The translations under genes and the position numbers were made by a program. Shown here in pieces: positions 11,501 through 21,639 of a DNA stretch of 50,965 nucleotides. The notes under the pieces are model-generated. The model saw nothing but the letters and a program-made list of their open reading frames with translations. It was not told the origin of the DNA and made no database searches. Source of the DNA: Stagonosporopsis chrysanthemi (Eukaryota > Ascomycota > Dothideomycetes > Pleosporales > Didymellaceae); contig JAFISE010000200.1 in assembly GCA_022560025.1 (NCBI GenBank), positions 1 through 50,965 of the forward strand, in the 5' to 3' direction. The first letter of the stretch is position 1, and each line of letters starts with the position of its first letter.

Positions 11501-11779
11501 TAGCTTTTTACTTCTTTTTCTAAAGGCAAGCACCTAAAGAAGATAGTAGAGCAGCTATAATAGAAACAAGCAGTGCCTCTTAAGTATCTTTACCTACTAA
11601 TAGTAGAGAAAAGAGACTAAGACAGGCTACTATAGGCTGTGCAAACCTAAATATAAGAGATATATCTACTAATAGTCTACGCTTACAACTAACTATCTAT
11701 ACTAACTCTTTAATATTAAAAAAAGAAGACACTAGTATAAGTAATAAACTACTATCTATATACTAGAATACTTATATAC

Positions 11780-14700
11780 ACCCCCTGCCTGTAACAAGTA
11801 TTAACAGTCTAGCTAGCAAAGAAACTAACTCTGTGTATACTAAGCTAATATTAGCAGGAGCTTTCTTTGCTATATTACTATACTAGAAGTAGCTTTCTAA
11901 AAAGGCATAGACGTAGTATATATCTAAGAACTCTTTACTTATGCTAACTTAAGAACTTCTACCTACTTAGGCTATAGATACCTTACACCTATTAGCACCT
12001 AGGATGCTCTTAACATACTAGGCTTAACTTACTCTAGGGTAATAATATATATCTACAAAGGGCACTACTTTAAACTCTAGGCTAGAGAAAGCTTTAATTA
12101 CTTAGACTTGCTATAGGCTGTTATAAATAAAGTCTCTATACTAAACTACTATAGACAGCTATACACTTCTAGCGTAATATAGTATATTATATATTTAACG
12201 CCCCTTTAATAGTACTTTATAAGAAGTAACTTTAACACTAAGTACAAGTCCTTTAACCTAGCTGCTAGCGCAGCTAATAAGAGTGCTAAGCTAGCTAAAT
12301 AGGCTGCTGCTACCTCTATAAACTATATTAGCATCTTAGAACAGCTAACACACTAAGCAAGCTAGGTTATTAACTTTACTTTTTCTAACATCTTATTTGC
12401 TTAATTATAAGTTAATACAAGTATATACAGCAGTTTAGACTATAAGACAATAGTAACCTATGTTTCTACCTCTATAAAGAGTATGCAGTACTTAGATTAA
12501 TACTACTACTAAGTTATAGAAGTAAGCTTACTTAAGTTTACAAAGCTTATTAAGATAGGTGTCTAGGACATTTTAAACCTACTTAGGGCTTAAGGTACAG
12601 TATAGCTTAATAGATATATTATAATACTAATAGAGGCAGTTTAGCACTTTATAAAGACAGTAAGTAAGCTAGATTGCAAGTAAGAACGTGCTGTACTGTA
12701 GTAGACAAAAGAGTGCAAGACAGCCTACTAAGCCTACAAATATGCTAGACAGTACTGTAGTAGTAGTACTTTACTAGAGGAAATACAAGCTTTTAAGATA
12801 ATAGTCTAACAAGCTAAAAGACAATACTAGAGATATGTCTTTAACAATGCTAAAGACAGCAAGGATCTATTTAAAGTAGTTGCTTAGTACAAGCTTATAC
12901 TAAACTATTAGGACACTTTTTTTATAGTAGATAGTAAAACAATATCTAACTCTCTAAAGAAAGTAAAAGTACTTTAAAAGTAAGTCTTTAACTACTATAT
13001 AGTAAAAGACAACCTTAGCTACTAACTAGAGTAAGAAGTAACAGCGCTTCTCTTCTAGAGTACACATATCTTGCTAAAAGAAGCTAAGTAAAATATAATA
13101 AGAGTCTTTAGTACCTTGCTAAGAACAGACTACTTTACAGTGCGACTACTTTATACTTACTAGGCCTAGGTAAGAGAACTTATATAATAAATCTTCTAGC
13201 AATACTTTTAACTTAACTACTTTCTAAGCTAGTAGATGCTTATAGAAGTAGCTATAATACCTAAGGTAAGAAAGAAAGATTAGACATTACTCTAATTCTA
13301 GAGACTTATAGCACTTTTCGTTTATATTAGAAAGAGCTTTAAAAGAACAGTAGCTAGAAGAATTGTATAGACTACTATAACTTACAAGATTCTTAGCCCT
13401 TAGTATAGAAGCGCCTTTCTAAAGCGCTCTGCTGTAAATCTAACTGCAGCGTTTACTTACAACATAGAAGTAGTATAAGCAAAAAGCTAGCACGTTATAA
13501 TAGTAACCTTAGACGTGTAAAGCGCTTTTAACGCTCTCTTTAAAAACTACCTACTATACTAGATAGCCTAACAGAGCTAGCTTTAAAGGACCTTCTTCTT
13601 TGTTAACTCTTTTCTTACTAATTAAAGGGTTTAAGTCTGCCTAGACTAAGTTACTACCTCTAGCTACCTAGTTGCCTGCAGTACACTACAAGGCTTACCC
13701 CTCTTTCTAGTTCTATATATACTATACTTAGTAGAGCTGCTGTCTATAGACATAAAGAAGAGATTTAGATATACAGATAATACATACTTATATTAGGCTT
13801 TGTACTCTCTTAATAAGAATATTTAGCTTTTAGCAATAAACCTATAACAGATTAAAGCATAGAGCGCAGCTAATAAGGTTACCTTTGCCTTAGAAAAATA
13901 AGAAATAATCTACTTTACTTAATAGAAGAGCAGCTACACACTACTTTATGTAGTAGACAAATATTTTACAATCTATCTAATCTTACTAAACACGTTAAGA
14001 ACCTAGCTAGCCTTCTAATAGCTAAGGATCTAGTTTAACTACAAGCTTACTTTTAAGCGCTATATAGCTACACATAATATAAAAGTAGCTAAGGTAGCCT
14101 ATTATATTTATAGCCTAGTAAATACAGCTTATAGACTACTAGCTAGCTCTTTCTATAAAGCTATAATAACTTATATATACTTGTCTTTTTTATATAAAGC
14201 TAAGTACTAGTATAGAGGTTGTATAAAGCTTTTATACATACTAAAACCTAGCAGACTTATAGAGGTTAGTACTTACATAGAGTAGTATGTAGCAGTTATA
14301 GATAAAACACTAGCTATAGCAGCTAGAAGGATTCTTTTAGTATAGCAAACAACTCTTATTACTACTTTCTTCTAAGACACTAGACTACTCTCTGCTGCTA
14401 ATATGCTAGAAGAAGCTAAACTCTGCTTTGCAACACATCTATGCACAATAGATACAGAATACTTACTTACTAGCTGTACAGCAGCTATAAAGATAAGTAT
14501 AAGCAAGTTAGCTAGAAAGCTGTAGCAAATGCAGACTAAAGTCTAGTACCTAGGATCTCTACTGCCTAAGATTCTTAGAATAACACTATTAGCTCTTTAC
14601 TACTTACCCAGCTGCTAAACAGACCTAATAATAGGCATAGACAAAAAGAGTGCAGCAAAGGTATTTTAAGAATAGTAAGCTAACTTTCTACCTTTAGATA

Positions 14701-15500
14701 TTGCTATCTTCTTAAATAGATCTAAACAGTATACAAAAGATAGAAAAAAGTAAGTTACTTATAGCTTTGTAGTATATTAGAATAGAAAGTAACTGTAGAC
14801 TAGACGCAGCTTATTTTACTTTACTGCGCACGTCTTTAATGTAGAAGCTATTAGGGCATAGAGAAGCCTCTAATACACTATTAGACAGCTAGTACTTTAT
14901 ACTTGCTAAATCTAGCTATATATAGACAGTACTTTAGTTATATAGTACCTTAGAGGTATTGTACCTTTTACTTTATAATAAGCCTTTTTAGAGTGCTATA
15001 GTACTATAGAGACACACAACATCTTTATTAAATAGGCTCTTAAATACCTAGGTATTAAAAGAAACAAAGTAGTAGACAGACTTGCGAACCTAGAAGCTTA
15101 GCACCTATTACTCTTAACTAGAAAGGCAGCTATGCCTACACTCTTAGGCATTAAAACAATAGCCTACAAGATGCTTTAGCACACGTAACAGACCTAGTAG
15201 TCTAACAAGAAGACTAAGCTCTCTAAGTAGTACAAGAGCTAAGACTTAGACTATGCACTATATAGTAGTCTAAAGGACCTAAACCTACTAAAAGCTACTC
15301 TAGCTAAGCTCTTCTCTATTTAATCTATATATAAGGACTTTACTTAGTACTACTAAAAGTATAACTATAAAGACAAAAACTTTACCTACTTATATAGACA
15401 AGACAAGATGCTAGAGCACTTTGCGCTCTGCTGCAAGACTCTAGGGACCTTTAGCTAATAGCTGCTTTAACTACCTATACTGCTATCTAGCTAGGCTAAG
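11780..15500 (+). pseudogene. LINE ORF2 (endonuclease, reverse transcriptase, RNase H) pseudogene
   Basis: Motifs legible through the RIP damage: endonuclease near 11900 (VVYI.ELFTYANLRTSTYLG, matching VVLIQEPFTYADLRT) and near 12190 (IFNAPL). RT near 13300-13560 (FALI.RKSFKRTVARRI, SAFLKRSAVNL, VTLDV.SAFNALF), near 13690 (TLQGLPLFLVLYILYLVELL, the LPQGSPLSP box) and 13765 (RYTDN, the YADD box, second Asp to Asn). RNase H near 14910 (IYIDSTLVI) and near 15050-15090 (VVDRLANLEA, matching the ADALAKxA end). Role: target-primed reverse transcription of its own RNA. Inactive because of dense stops. Confidence 0.8.
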
Positions 15501-15649
15501 GGCCTGTTGTATACTGTAGAGCTGATTAAAGATCTAGAGGCCTTTAAGGCCTTTGTCTAGCTTACACAATACTACACTAAGATCTGCCTCTATTAGCTCT
15601 TACAGCCTTGTAACAGCAACAAGCAATGCAGTACTTAGCAGAAGTAGGT

Positions 15650-16022
15650 CTAGCACATTAGCTGCAAAGCTCTGTCCCCCTTCTCCTCTTTCTCCCCCCC
15701 TTCTTATCCTCTCCTCTACACACATACACTTACTTACTTTCTCTCTTTCTTCTTCTCTTACCTTAGCACATAGATGCCTTAAAACGCAAGGAAATTACCC
15801 TAATATATATACATTGCCTAGTTTCCTTAACTAGAAGGGGAGCTGTAGCTCTAAAATAGTAGCAATACCTGCACAGGCAAGAAATACTTTCTAAGGTAGT
15901 GTGTTAGCACTAGAATTCTATAGCTTAGCACGTCGTATATGCCCTTTAGGAGGCAAGATAGTAGACTTCATCCCTATCAACTAGACGTAAAATGAATACC
16001 AACCAACCAACCAACCAACTAA
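15650..16022 (+). repeat. Lightly mutated LINE 3' region with CCAA tandem tail
   Basis: From about 15650 cytosine runs reappear (CCCCCCTTCTTATCC), so RIP fades inside the LINE. At 15998-16020 a tandem run of ACCA/ACCAACC units (about five) forms the 3' tail, directly followed by the target-site duplication. Short tandem repeats instead of poly(A) are known at the 3' ends of I-type LINEs. The 93-codon frame at 15553-15834 is a by-product of this transition and not a gene. Confidence 0.7.
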
Positions 16023-16034
16023 GCCCCTCTAACC

Positions 16035-16788
16035 CAACGTTATCCTTTACTGCTTTGCTGAGCCTTCTCCTTAGGCTTCTAATGCTAGCAGAAGCTCTTC
16101 TTCAACTTATTCTAGCAAAGATTAGCTTAAAATAGAGACCCTACTGCGCAAGGTGGCTAAGGATAAGAGCAGTAAGGAGCTGAGGAAGATTAGCTGCTCC
16201 CTCTACCACATCTCAGTCCAAAACCAGCTACTCTACTATGAGATAGCAGGCCTAAAAGAGGTTCTTAAGACCCAGAAGAAGCACAAGAAGAAGAGCAAAC
16301 CTCTTAACTTCTAAGAACCTAAGGAGTATCACAGTGGAGCAGTGTTTTACTCTCCTCGTAGGATTGATAAAGCACGCCAGTATGAGCAAGCAAAACAACA
16401 AGAAGCTGAGGCAGAAGAAGCTAGAAAAGCAGAGATGGCTGAACTCAGGCACGCCAATAAGCTATACAAGGAGCGAGTAGCTCAGGAGAAGCGTGAGCAG
16501 CGGGCAAGGGAGAAGGAAGAGAAAGACCGTGTCAAAGCCAAGAAGGCAGAAGAAGTAGCCAAACGCAAAGCTGAAAAAGAACGTCAGAAGCAAGCTCGTG
16601 ACGCCCAGGAAGCTATACAATTGTCCCAAAGAGGCAATAAGACAGCTTCAAAAGCTTCTATAGTAAAAAAGAAGCCTGCGCGTCGTAGTGTAGGTGCGCG
16701 TAGTCACCCAAAGCCTGCAACGCCTCCTCCACCTGCGCGCACCTACACTACCCGCAGCGGCCGCACAGCCACTTTATATAAATAGTTT
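16035..16788 (+). pseudogene. C-terminal part of pogo transposase (C1), lightly mutated
   Basis: Continues the transposase after the LINE: PNVIL, a SSSSTYSS serine stretch, KIETLLRKV, then SLYHISVQNQLLYYEIAGLK, EYHSGAVFYSPRRI, and a long Lys/Glu/Arg-rich helical tail (ANKLYKERVAQEKREQRARE) ending TTRSGRTATLYK and a stop at 16785. This is the standard C-terminus of Pleosporalean pogo proteins. Only two in-frame stops interrupt it (TAG near 16126 where Trp is expected, TAA near 16312 where Gln is expected). Both are single RIP-type transitions. The open part is 16342-16785 (147 codons). Homologues: 48230-48640 and minus strand 6830-7140. Confidence 0.85.
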
Positions 16789-16904
16789 ATATAGAGGAAC
16801 TTTGTCGCATAAGTCTATAGAACAGACTGATAAATTGTTCAACAATAATAGCTATTGTATGTGGCTCTATAACCTCATTTTGTGATGAGCTTCAAGGCTC
16901 GGAG

Positions 16905-16964
16905 CGGGCGTCACGCGAATCCGGGCGTCACGCGCACAGACACGGTACGTGCACAGACACGGTA
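16905..16964 (-). repeat. Right terminal repeat of C1 with 17-bp internal period
   Basis: CGGGCGTCACGCG occurs at 16905-16917 and 16922-16934, one period of 17 bp, followed by CACAGACACGG and the TA target (16946-16947). GCACAGACACGGTA at 16934-16947 is repeated once more at 16951-16964, again 17 bp on and outside the expected tip. The paired units are likely transposase binding sites (inference from the helix-turn-helix domain of the family). Confidence 0.7.
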
Positions 16965-17616
16965 CCGGTACAGAGTTGTGAAGATCAACGAACTTGCCCA
17001 ACATGTCCCCCGCTCCTGCACGCACGCCTCCTCTCCATTCCGTTGCTGCGTTGCAGCGACCAGCAACACATAAAACCTCTTCTCCCCACAGAACAGACCG
17101 TTCCCTCAACAGATCTACCAATGCAAATGCAGCGCGCACGCTGTCTATTGACACCCCTGGCCCTTCCTGTGTCGTATGTGAGTTTTCTAGTGTCGTATCC
17201 CATCTCCAAGATCCTCCTTTGCTTTGCTCCCAACAATCCTCTGACCGCAGCATCAAAACAGTGCAATTCTGCCGCAATTGCAGATCAAGTCAACAAGTTC
17301 TTCATGCAGTTATGTGGTAGGTAGTCATAAGCCAGGTCATGGAAGTTGCTTGTCACAAGCGCATTCAATGGGATAACAAACTAGCACTGCAACATCAGAA
17401 AATCCATCTAGGGAGTTAAGTAGCCTGTTATGGGGGGGAACTATCGGACTTGTGCAATGACAGGCTCAACAACTGAATAATCGAGAGGAGTACATGTCCA
17501 AAACACCCTTATAATGGAACCTGGATCAACGATGAATACGCGCCAACCATACCGAGCTCGCGTTACAGACGACTGTCCCCTGGAACATCAACCAGCACCG
17601 CCATAATAAACACTCA
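16965..17616. other. Intergenic DNA between C1 and the BTB gene
   Basis: Normal composition. Several overlapping frames of 60-136 codons on both strands (16867-17324) shadow each other; none shows a family motif, a signal peptide or a consistent start context. 17325-17616 is probably the 3' untranslated region and terminator of the minus-strand gene that follows. No terminator hairpin is evident. Confidence 0.5.
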
Positions 17617-19914
17617 CTACACAGCGGCTAAACCGTCACCATCCCGCCAGCCCGTGGGATACAGCTCGACAGCAATGCGCCGCATGTACGACTCACAAAT
17701 CCTGCAGTTCCTCCATCCATCGACACGGGTCAGATGCCAGGTACGAAGAGGGCAAATGTCGCTACCCCCTGCTTGATCACTACTTGAGTCGGGATGTGTG
17801 CTGTCGTCAAGAAGTGGGGCTGCTCCAGGCTCAGGCGCCGGCTCGATGAGGTCATCGTCCATGGCCGCCTCTGTCTGGAGTCCGGGTGGAGGTGGCGGAG
17901 GTGGGGGCTCGATTTCAGCAGCTCGGCCCTTCTTCTTTTTCTTCTTCTTACCAGAGCCAAGGCTGATACCCCAACCCAATGATTGCTCCTGCTCTTCGAC
18001 CGATGGAGGCTCGAAGACGACTGGAGGACTGTCGCGAGGTACTGGTGCCTCTAGAGCCACGCGATCAACCGACACTGGCTCAAGGATCGGTTCCGAGGGC
18101 TCTGCCGGCGGACATGGTACATCTGGCTCTACGACAGGTTCTTCATACATGATACCTTTTCTGCTCTTCTTCTTCTGCGCGAGATACGCATCAAGTAATG
18201 CCCACGGATCTTCAGCATTGGCAGGTTTTGTGGTTGTGTCGACGGCCCCCTGGTCAGTTGCAGGAACAGCAATGAGTTGGTTCTCGAGTGGCCAAGGTTC
18301 GGGCACTGTCTCTGCAGCAGGTTCTTCTTCTACTGATAGCGGGACAGGTGGTGATGGGCCAAACCAAGCTTCTTCTGCGACCTGTCTCGCCTCCTTCTTC
18401 TTTTTCTTCAACGACGCTCCCAGAGAACCCCAACCATCATCTGGACGCTCTACTTGAGGTGGTAGAACCACGACTTCTTCATCAACCGTAGGCTGTTCAT
18501 GCAAACCAGTCGTCATGTGCAACTCACCTTGCTTAGCCACGCCCACTTCTAGTTTAGATGTCTCCTGACTCAGACCCTCGCATTCGTTGGGATGGATCTT
18601 CGCTACGTGATCCTGTGCTTGAACTCCAGTGTCTGCAAAGCTCGAGGCATTTTGTACGGCGCCGCTCTCCTGCTCGACCGGCCCAAAAGAGACTTCCTCT
18701 GCCGGGCCAAGTGGTGCCTGGGCTTCTACCACTTCTGTCGCTTTCACAGCGATTTTCGCTCTCAACGATTTTCTCAGCACCATTTTTGCCTTCTTACTCA
18801 TGATTCCTTCGAATGGGCCTGTGTTCGCCTTAAAGTGCGCCTCCAATGCTTCACGCTCGTCCGGGAGAGGGAGGCCTGATATGACGGGGGCGGTTGGAGG
18901 CTGGATAGAGATCCAAGCCTCCTCGGCCGCCGTTGGGGTGGGCTATGCGATTGCGTTGATTACATGCACCGCAGATGCCTCAGTCTCTCGTTCCAAGATG
19001 GATGGTCTGGCTTCAGAGAGTGCACCGTTCACTTCGATCCCCGTCGCTTGAGATAAGAACAGCCCATAGTTCACGAATTCGCCGTCACAATTTGCCGGGA
19101 CGGTTGTCCCGGCTGTTTTGCCGCTCAGGTCTTGGCCGGTTTCGTGGGTAGCCTTGTCAGTGGCATTCTCGTTGGTTCCATTCACAGCAATCTCTAGCCC
19201 TCTGTTGGTCGTACCGAGCTGCTGGTGCAGCAGCGAGACACGATCCCGATACAGCTTAGCAACACGCTGCCCCAGCATCTTCGCCAATGCCAGGCTCTCA
19301 ACACCAGCGAAGAAATTCGCGCTCGAGAACACCTCGTCGCCGTCCTCAAACGCACGCTCAGCTCTCCGTAGTACCAGATCCTGCAGCCAGCCAGCATCCT
19401 CTAGCAGCGCCACCAAGGTCTTTTTGCCCACCGCGTGTGCAGCCTGGGCAACACTAGTCTCCTCAACCAGGTGCTGTGTCTCCAGCCTTGCCAACTCCTT
19501 TAGTGCCTCCAATCCATACTTCTTACTTGCAATGAACACAGCGATGGCTTTCTTGAGGTTCGGTTTGCTGCTGCTAGGTGCGTCTTCGTCGTCGCTGGGC
19601 AGTGTCTGGTATTGGCCCGTGTACAGGAAGTGCACGATGACATGAGCGGTTTCGACATCCACATCTTGAAGGTCTATCGCTCGATCTAGTTCGAGCGAAC
19701 GCGGGAGATCGTGGAGCGACTGGAGTAAGATCTCAGGGACGTAATATGGTTGAAGGCCTGTGCCGACGCGCAGAGTGACGGGAGGGCTTGCATAGCGACT
19801 GATGCGGCATCGCGATCAATTCTAAAAGTCGAAATTGAACTCGACAGAGGGGATAACAAACCTGGTCAAACCACCGTTCATAACTGCGGTTGTGGACTTC
19901 TTCTTCTTTGCCAT
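17617..19914 (-). CDS. BTB/POZ domain protein with poly-Lys modules; one in-frame TAG
   Basis: Starts at ATG 19914 (MAKKKKSTTAVMNGG). Exon 1 is 19862-19914 and a 63-bp intron 19799-19861 (GTTTGT..CATCAG) joins in phase. Residues about 24-90 form a BTB-like fold (VTLRVGTGLQPYYVPEILL, VIVHFLYTGQY), followed by a helical region. The frame meets TAG at 18943-18945 (302 codons) but continues in the same frame for 441 more codons to 17617. The second half repeats Trp/Gly plus poly-Lys modules (SLGASLKKKKKE, DPWALLDAYLAQKKKSRKG, ISLGSGKKKKKKKG) with a proline run. It ends in a Cys-containing tail, CPLRTWHL..GWRNCRICESYMRRIA, which I recognise from other fungal BTB proteins. So both parts belong to one gene. 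Likely an adaptor for protein-protein contacts; target unknown. The TAG is either inside an unrecognised intron or a real nonsense mutation. Confidence 0.75.
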
Positions 19915-19965
19915 GCTCCGAAACAGAATATGACTTGAAGACTCGTCCACACTCTAGGAAAGCGC

Positions 19966-19975
19966 CTCTTTATAA
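19966..19975 (-). promoter_or_regulatory. TATA-like box of the BTB gene
   Basis: On the minus strand GTTATAAAGA lies about 55 bp upstream of the BTB start codon, a usual distance for a fungal core promoter. Supported by position and sequence only. Confidence 0.35.
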
Positions 19976-21639
19976 CAGTTTCCTGCTGTTCTACGCTCCT
20001 GTACTACAATCTGACGCATCCATTCACTACTTACCACGTTGTCGAAGGACTAGACCTGCATATGTACCGACACGACACCCCGCATATGCATGCAGCCGCG
20101 CAGCCGCCCGCTCAGCGCCGCGGTACGTCCTGCAACGGCCGCAGCGGGAGTGACTGAGCCTGGCAGTCAGTATAAATGAAAATCATGCCTCTTGGGAAAT
20201 TCACTACCCGGGGGCCGGCGAATGAGGGGGCAGGACGAAAGCTTCGGACGCGTCGAGGGCGTAGGTGCATGCTGGCTGTGCATGTGGCGGGACATTGACG
20301 AAAACGTGAAAACAGGTCCCGTTGGCTGCGCAAGTGACAGTGATAAAAGCAACACGCCCGTGCGGGAGACGACACCCACCGTCCGAGGAAGGACGTCGAA
20401 GTTGCTCTTCCGGCCCTCTTCGAGCACAGCTTGGCCTTGGCCAAAGCTATGCATTTGGGAAATTTTCAGCCTGAACGGGCTCTGTTACGGTTGGCCTTGT
20501 CTTCGATCGAGACGTCTCTTGCAAGATCTCATCTCAACATGCCGTAGAAGCGAGCACGTCATCGGTGCCGCAGACAACGGTCCAGTCGTTCGAAACCAAA
20601 AGGCTTTGTGAAAAATGGCATTAAATGCTGATCCACAACGTAGAATCAAAACACCAAACGTTGTTCAAGGCTGCGTCTGCCACTTAACACCACTTTTGCC
20701 TTAAGAACAGTACCACATCGCCTACGCCTCGAGCCTGACGCTGCTCTCAGCTCGAAATCGACGCACTCTCCGCTCACTCCCTCTTGCCTTCCCCTCGGCG
20801 AGCTCTGCTACACCCTGTATCGGGCCAAGCAGCTGTGCACGTCTTGCACAAGGCTCATGGGGACCATCTTCCTCAGATCCTCGATGCTGCCCCTTAGCCA
20901 CGGACGAGGGCAAGCTGAGCGTGACGTTCACGATCTCTACGTTGAGGCTGAACAGACCTTACGCAGCTGAGCTCATGTCTGGTTGGCTCAATCTATTGCT
21001 GCAACAAAGACAACTTTCTAGTAGCCACCGTTGGACTAGTAGTACATGCTGCCTGGCGAGAAGGCGCCGGTCTAGTAGCTGTTCAGCGCACCGGCGACCT
21101 CCTACAATCTTGGCCTGGCGAGACCCGCCTGTTCTTAACGAAGCTGATAAAGTCGTCCTTGGAGCCTTTAACCAGGACTAAAAACTTGGCTGCTTGCAAG
21201 TACATTTGTGGCGTGTTCAAGCCACAGGGCTTGTGGAAGGCAAGCGTTATATCAATAGGATGATCAGCCGACAAGGGAAATCGTGTTGATGGCCTCAGAG
21301 CAACAGCAGGTCAGCTTGCACGTTCGGGTCTAGGCTTCAGCGATACTAACGACCGACCGTGTGGATCCGCCCAGCGCGCCGCTGGCAGGCTGAGTGCTGT
21401 CAAAGTTGAAGACAACTACCGTAGCGAGTGTAGAAGTTGAAAACTGGTTACGACGTCACGCTCAATTGAGAGCCACTTTTCCAGTACAGCATGCTGACGG
21501 CGGAACTGGTTGCAGCCGTCTTGACCGTGCGCGCACTGCTCTTCACCGAATCTCGTCAACTGTTGACGGTGTACTGAGGGGACAGTGCTCGATTACACAT
21601 CTGCTTTGTTCGTGATCGATCGTATCAAATGATGGGAAA
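19976..21639. other. Gene-poor stretch, no recognised gene
   Basis: Normal base composition, with only short competing frames on both strands (for example 20167-20454 minus, 20192-20611 plus, 20921-21181 plus, 21083-21274 minus). None shows a family motif. Its right end adjoins the decayed helicase and may include further unrecognised parts of that repeat. A perfect palindrome CGTCAACTGTTGACG lies at 21554-21568. Confidence 0.45.

Larger units (their letters stand above)
1040..15650. repeat. Left RIP block (AT-rich, transposon-filled)
   Basis: Throughout this stretch CpA is nearly absent and TpA, TAG and CTAG words are extremely common, so all frames are closed except chance ones of about 60 codons. 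Comparing the LINE copy here with its nearly unmutated relative after 50000 shows directly that the differences are C-to-T and G-to-A transitions, for example CAG to TAG and ACACC to ATACT. That is the signature of RIP, a premeiotic process in ascomycetes that mutates duplicated DNA. The block ends inside the LINE 3' region near 15.65 kb. Confidence 0.93.
9920..16022 (+). mobile_element. Tad1-like LINE (non-LTR retrotransposon), about 6.1 kb, mostly RIP-mutated
   Basis: Full-length-looking element inserted in the pogo C1 transposase, flanked by a 12-bp duplication (right GCCCCTCTAACC at 16023-16034; left RIP-mutated GCCTTTTTAACT at 9908-9919). Order: ORF1 gag-like protein (10075 to about 11500), ORF2 with endonuclease (about 11860-12530), reverse transcriptase (about 13100-14100) and RNase H (about 14880-15130), then a 3' region ending in a CCAA tandem tail. 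This domain order is that of the Tad1-like (I superfamily) LINEs of ascomycetes. The 3' few hundred bases are only lightly mutated. A nearly intact relative begins at 50016. Confidence 0.87.
8701..16945 (+). mobile_element. C-type pogo element C1 interrupted by a LINE
   Basis: The left tip CTATGTCTATACGCATAAT (8701, after TA at 8699-8700) is a RIP-mutated version of the well preserved right tip, which reads inward CCGTGTCTGTGCGCGTGAC from 16945 (TA at 16946-16947). Transposase sequence runs 8830-9907, breaks at the LINE, and resumes at 16035 in the continuing protein (PLxP before, PNVIL after). Without the LINE and one 12-bp duplication the element is about 2130 bp, matching the 2135 bp of the A elements. 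The left 1.2 kb is fully RIP-mutated while the right 0.9 kb is nearly clean. Confidence 0.85.

Noticed and set aside
15553..15834. 93-codon Ser/Leu-rich frame with an apparent hydrophobic end
   Set aside because: It lies across the point where RIP fades in the LINE 3' region; its composition follows pyrimidine runs, not protein constraint.
16252..16452. Minus-strand 66-codon hydrophobic frame resembling a membrane peptide
   Set aside because: It is the antisense shadow of the Lys/Glu-rich pogo transposase tail.
17798..18457. 219-codon Ser/Gly-rich plus-strand frame
   Set aside because: Antisense shadow of the BTB protein's Pro/Lys-rich half; its phenylalanine runs are just the complement of lysine codons.
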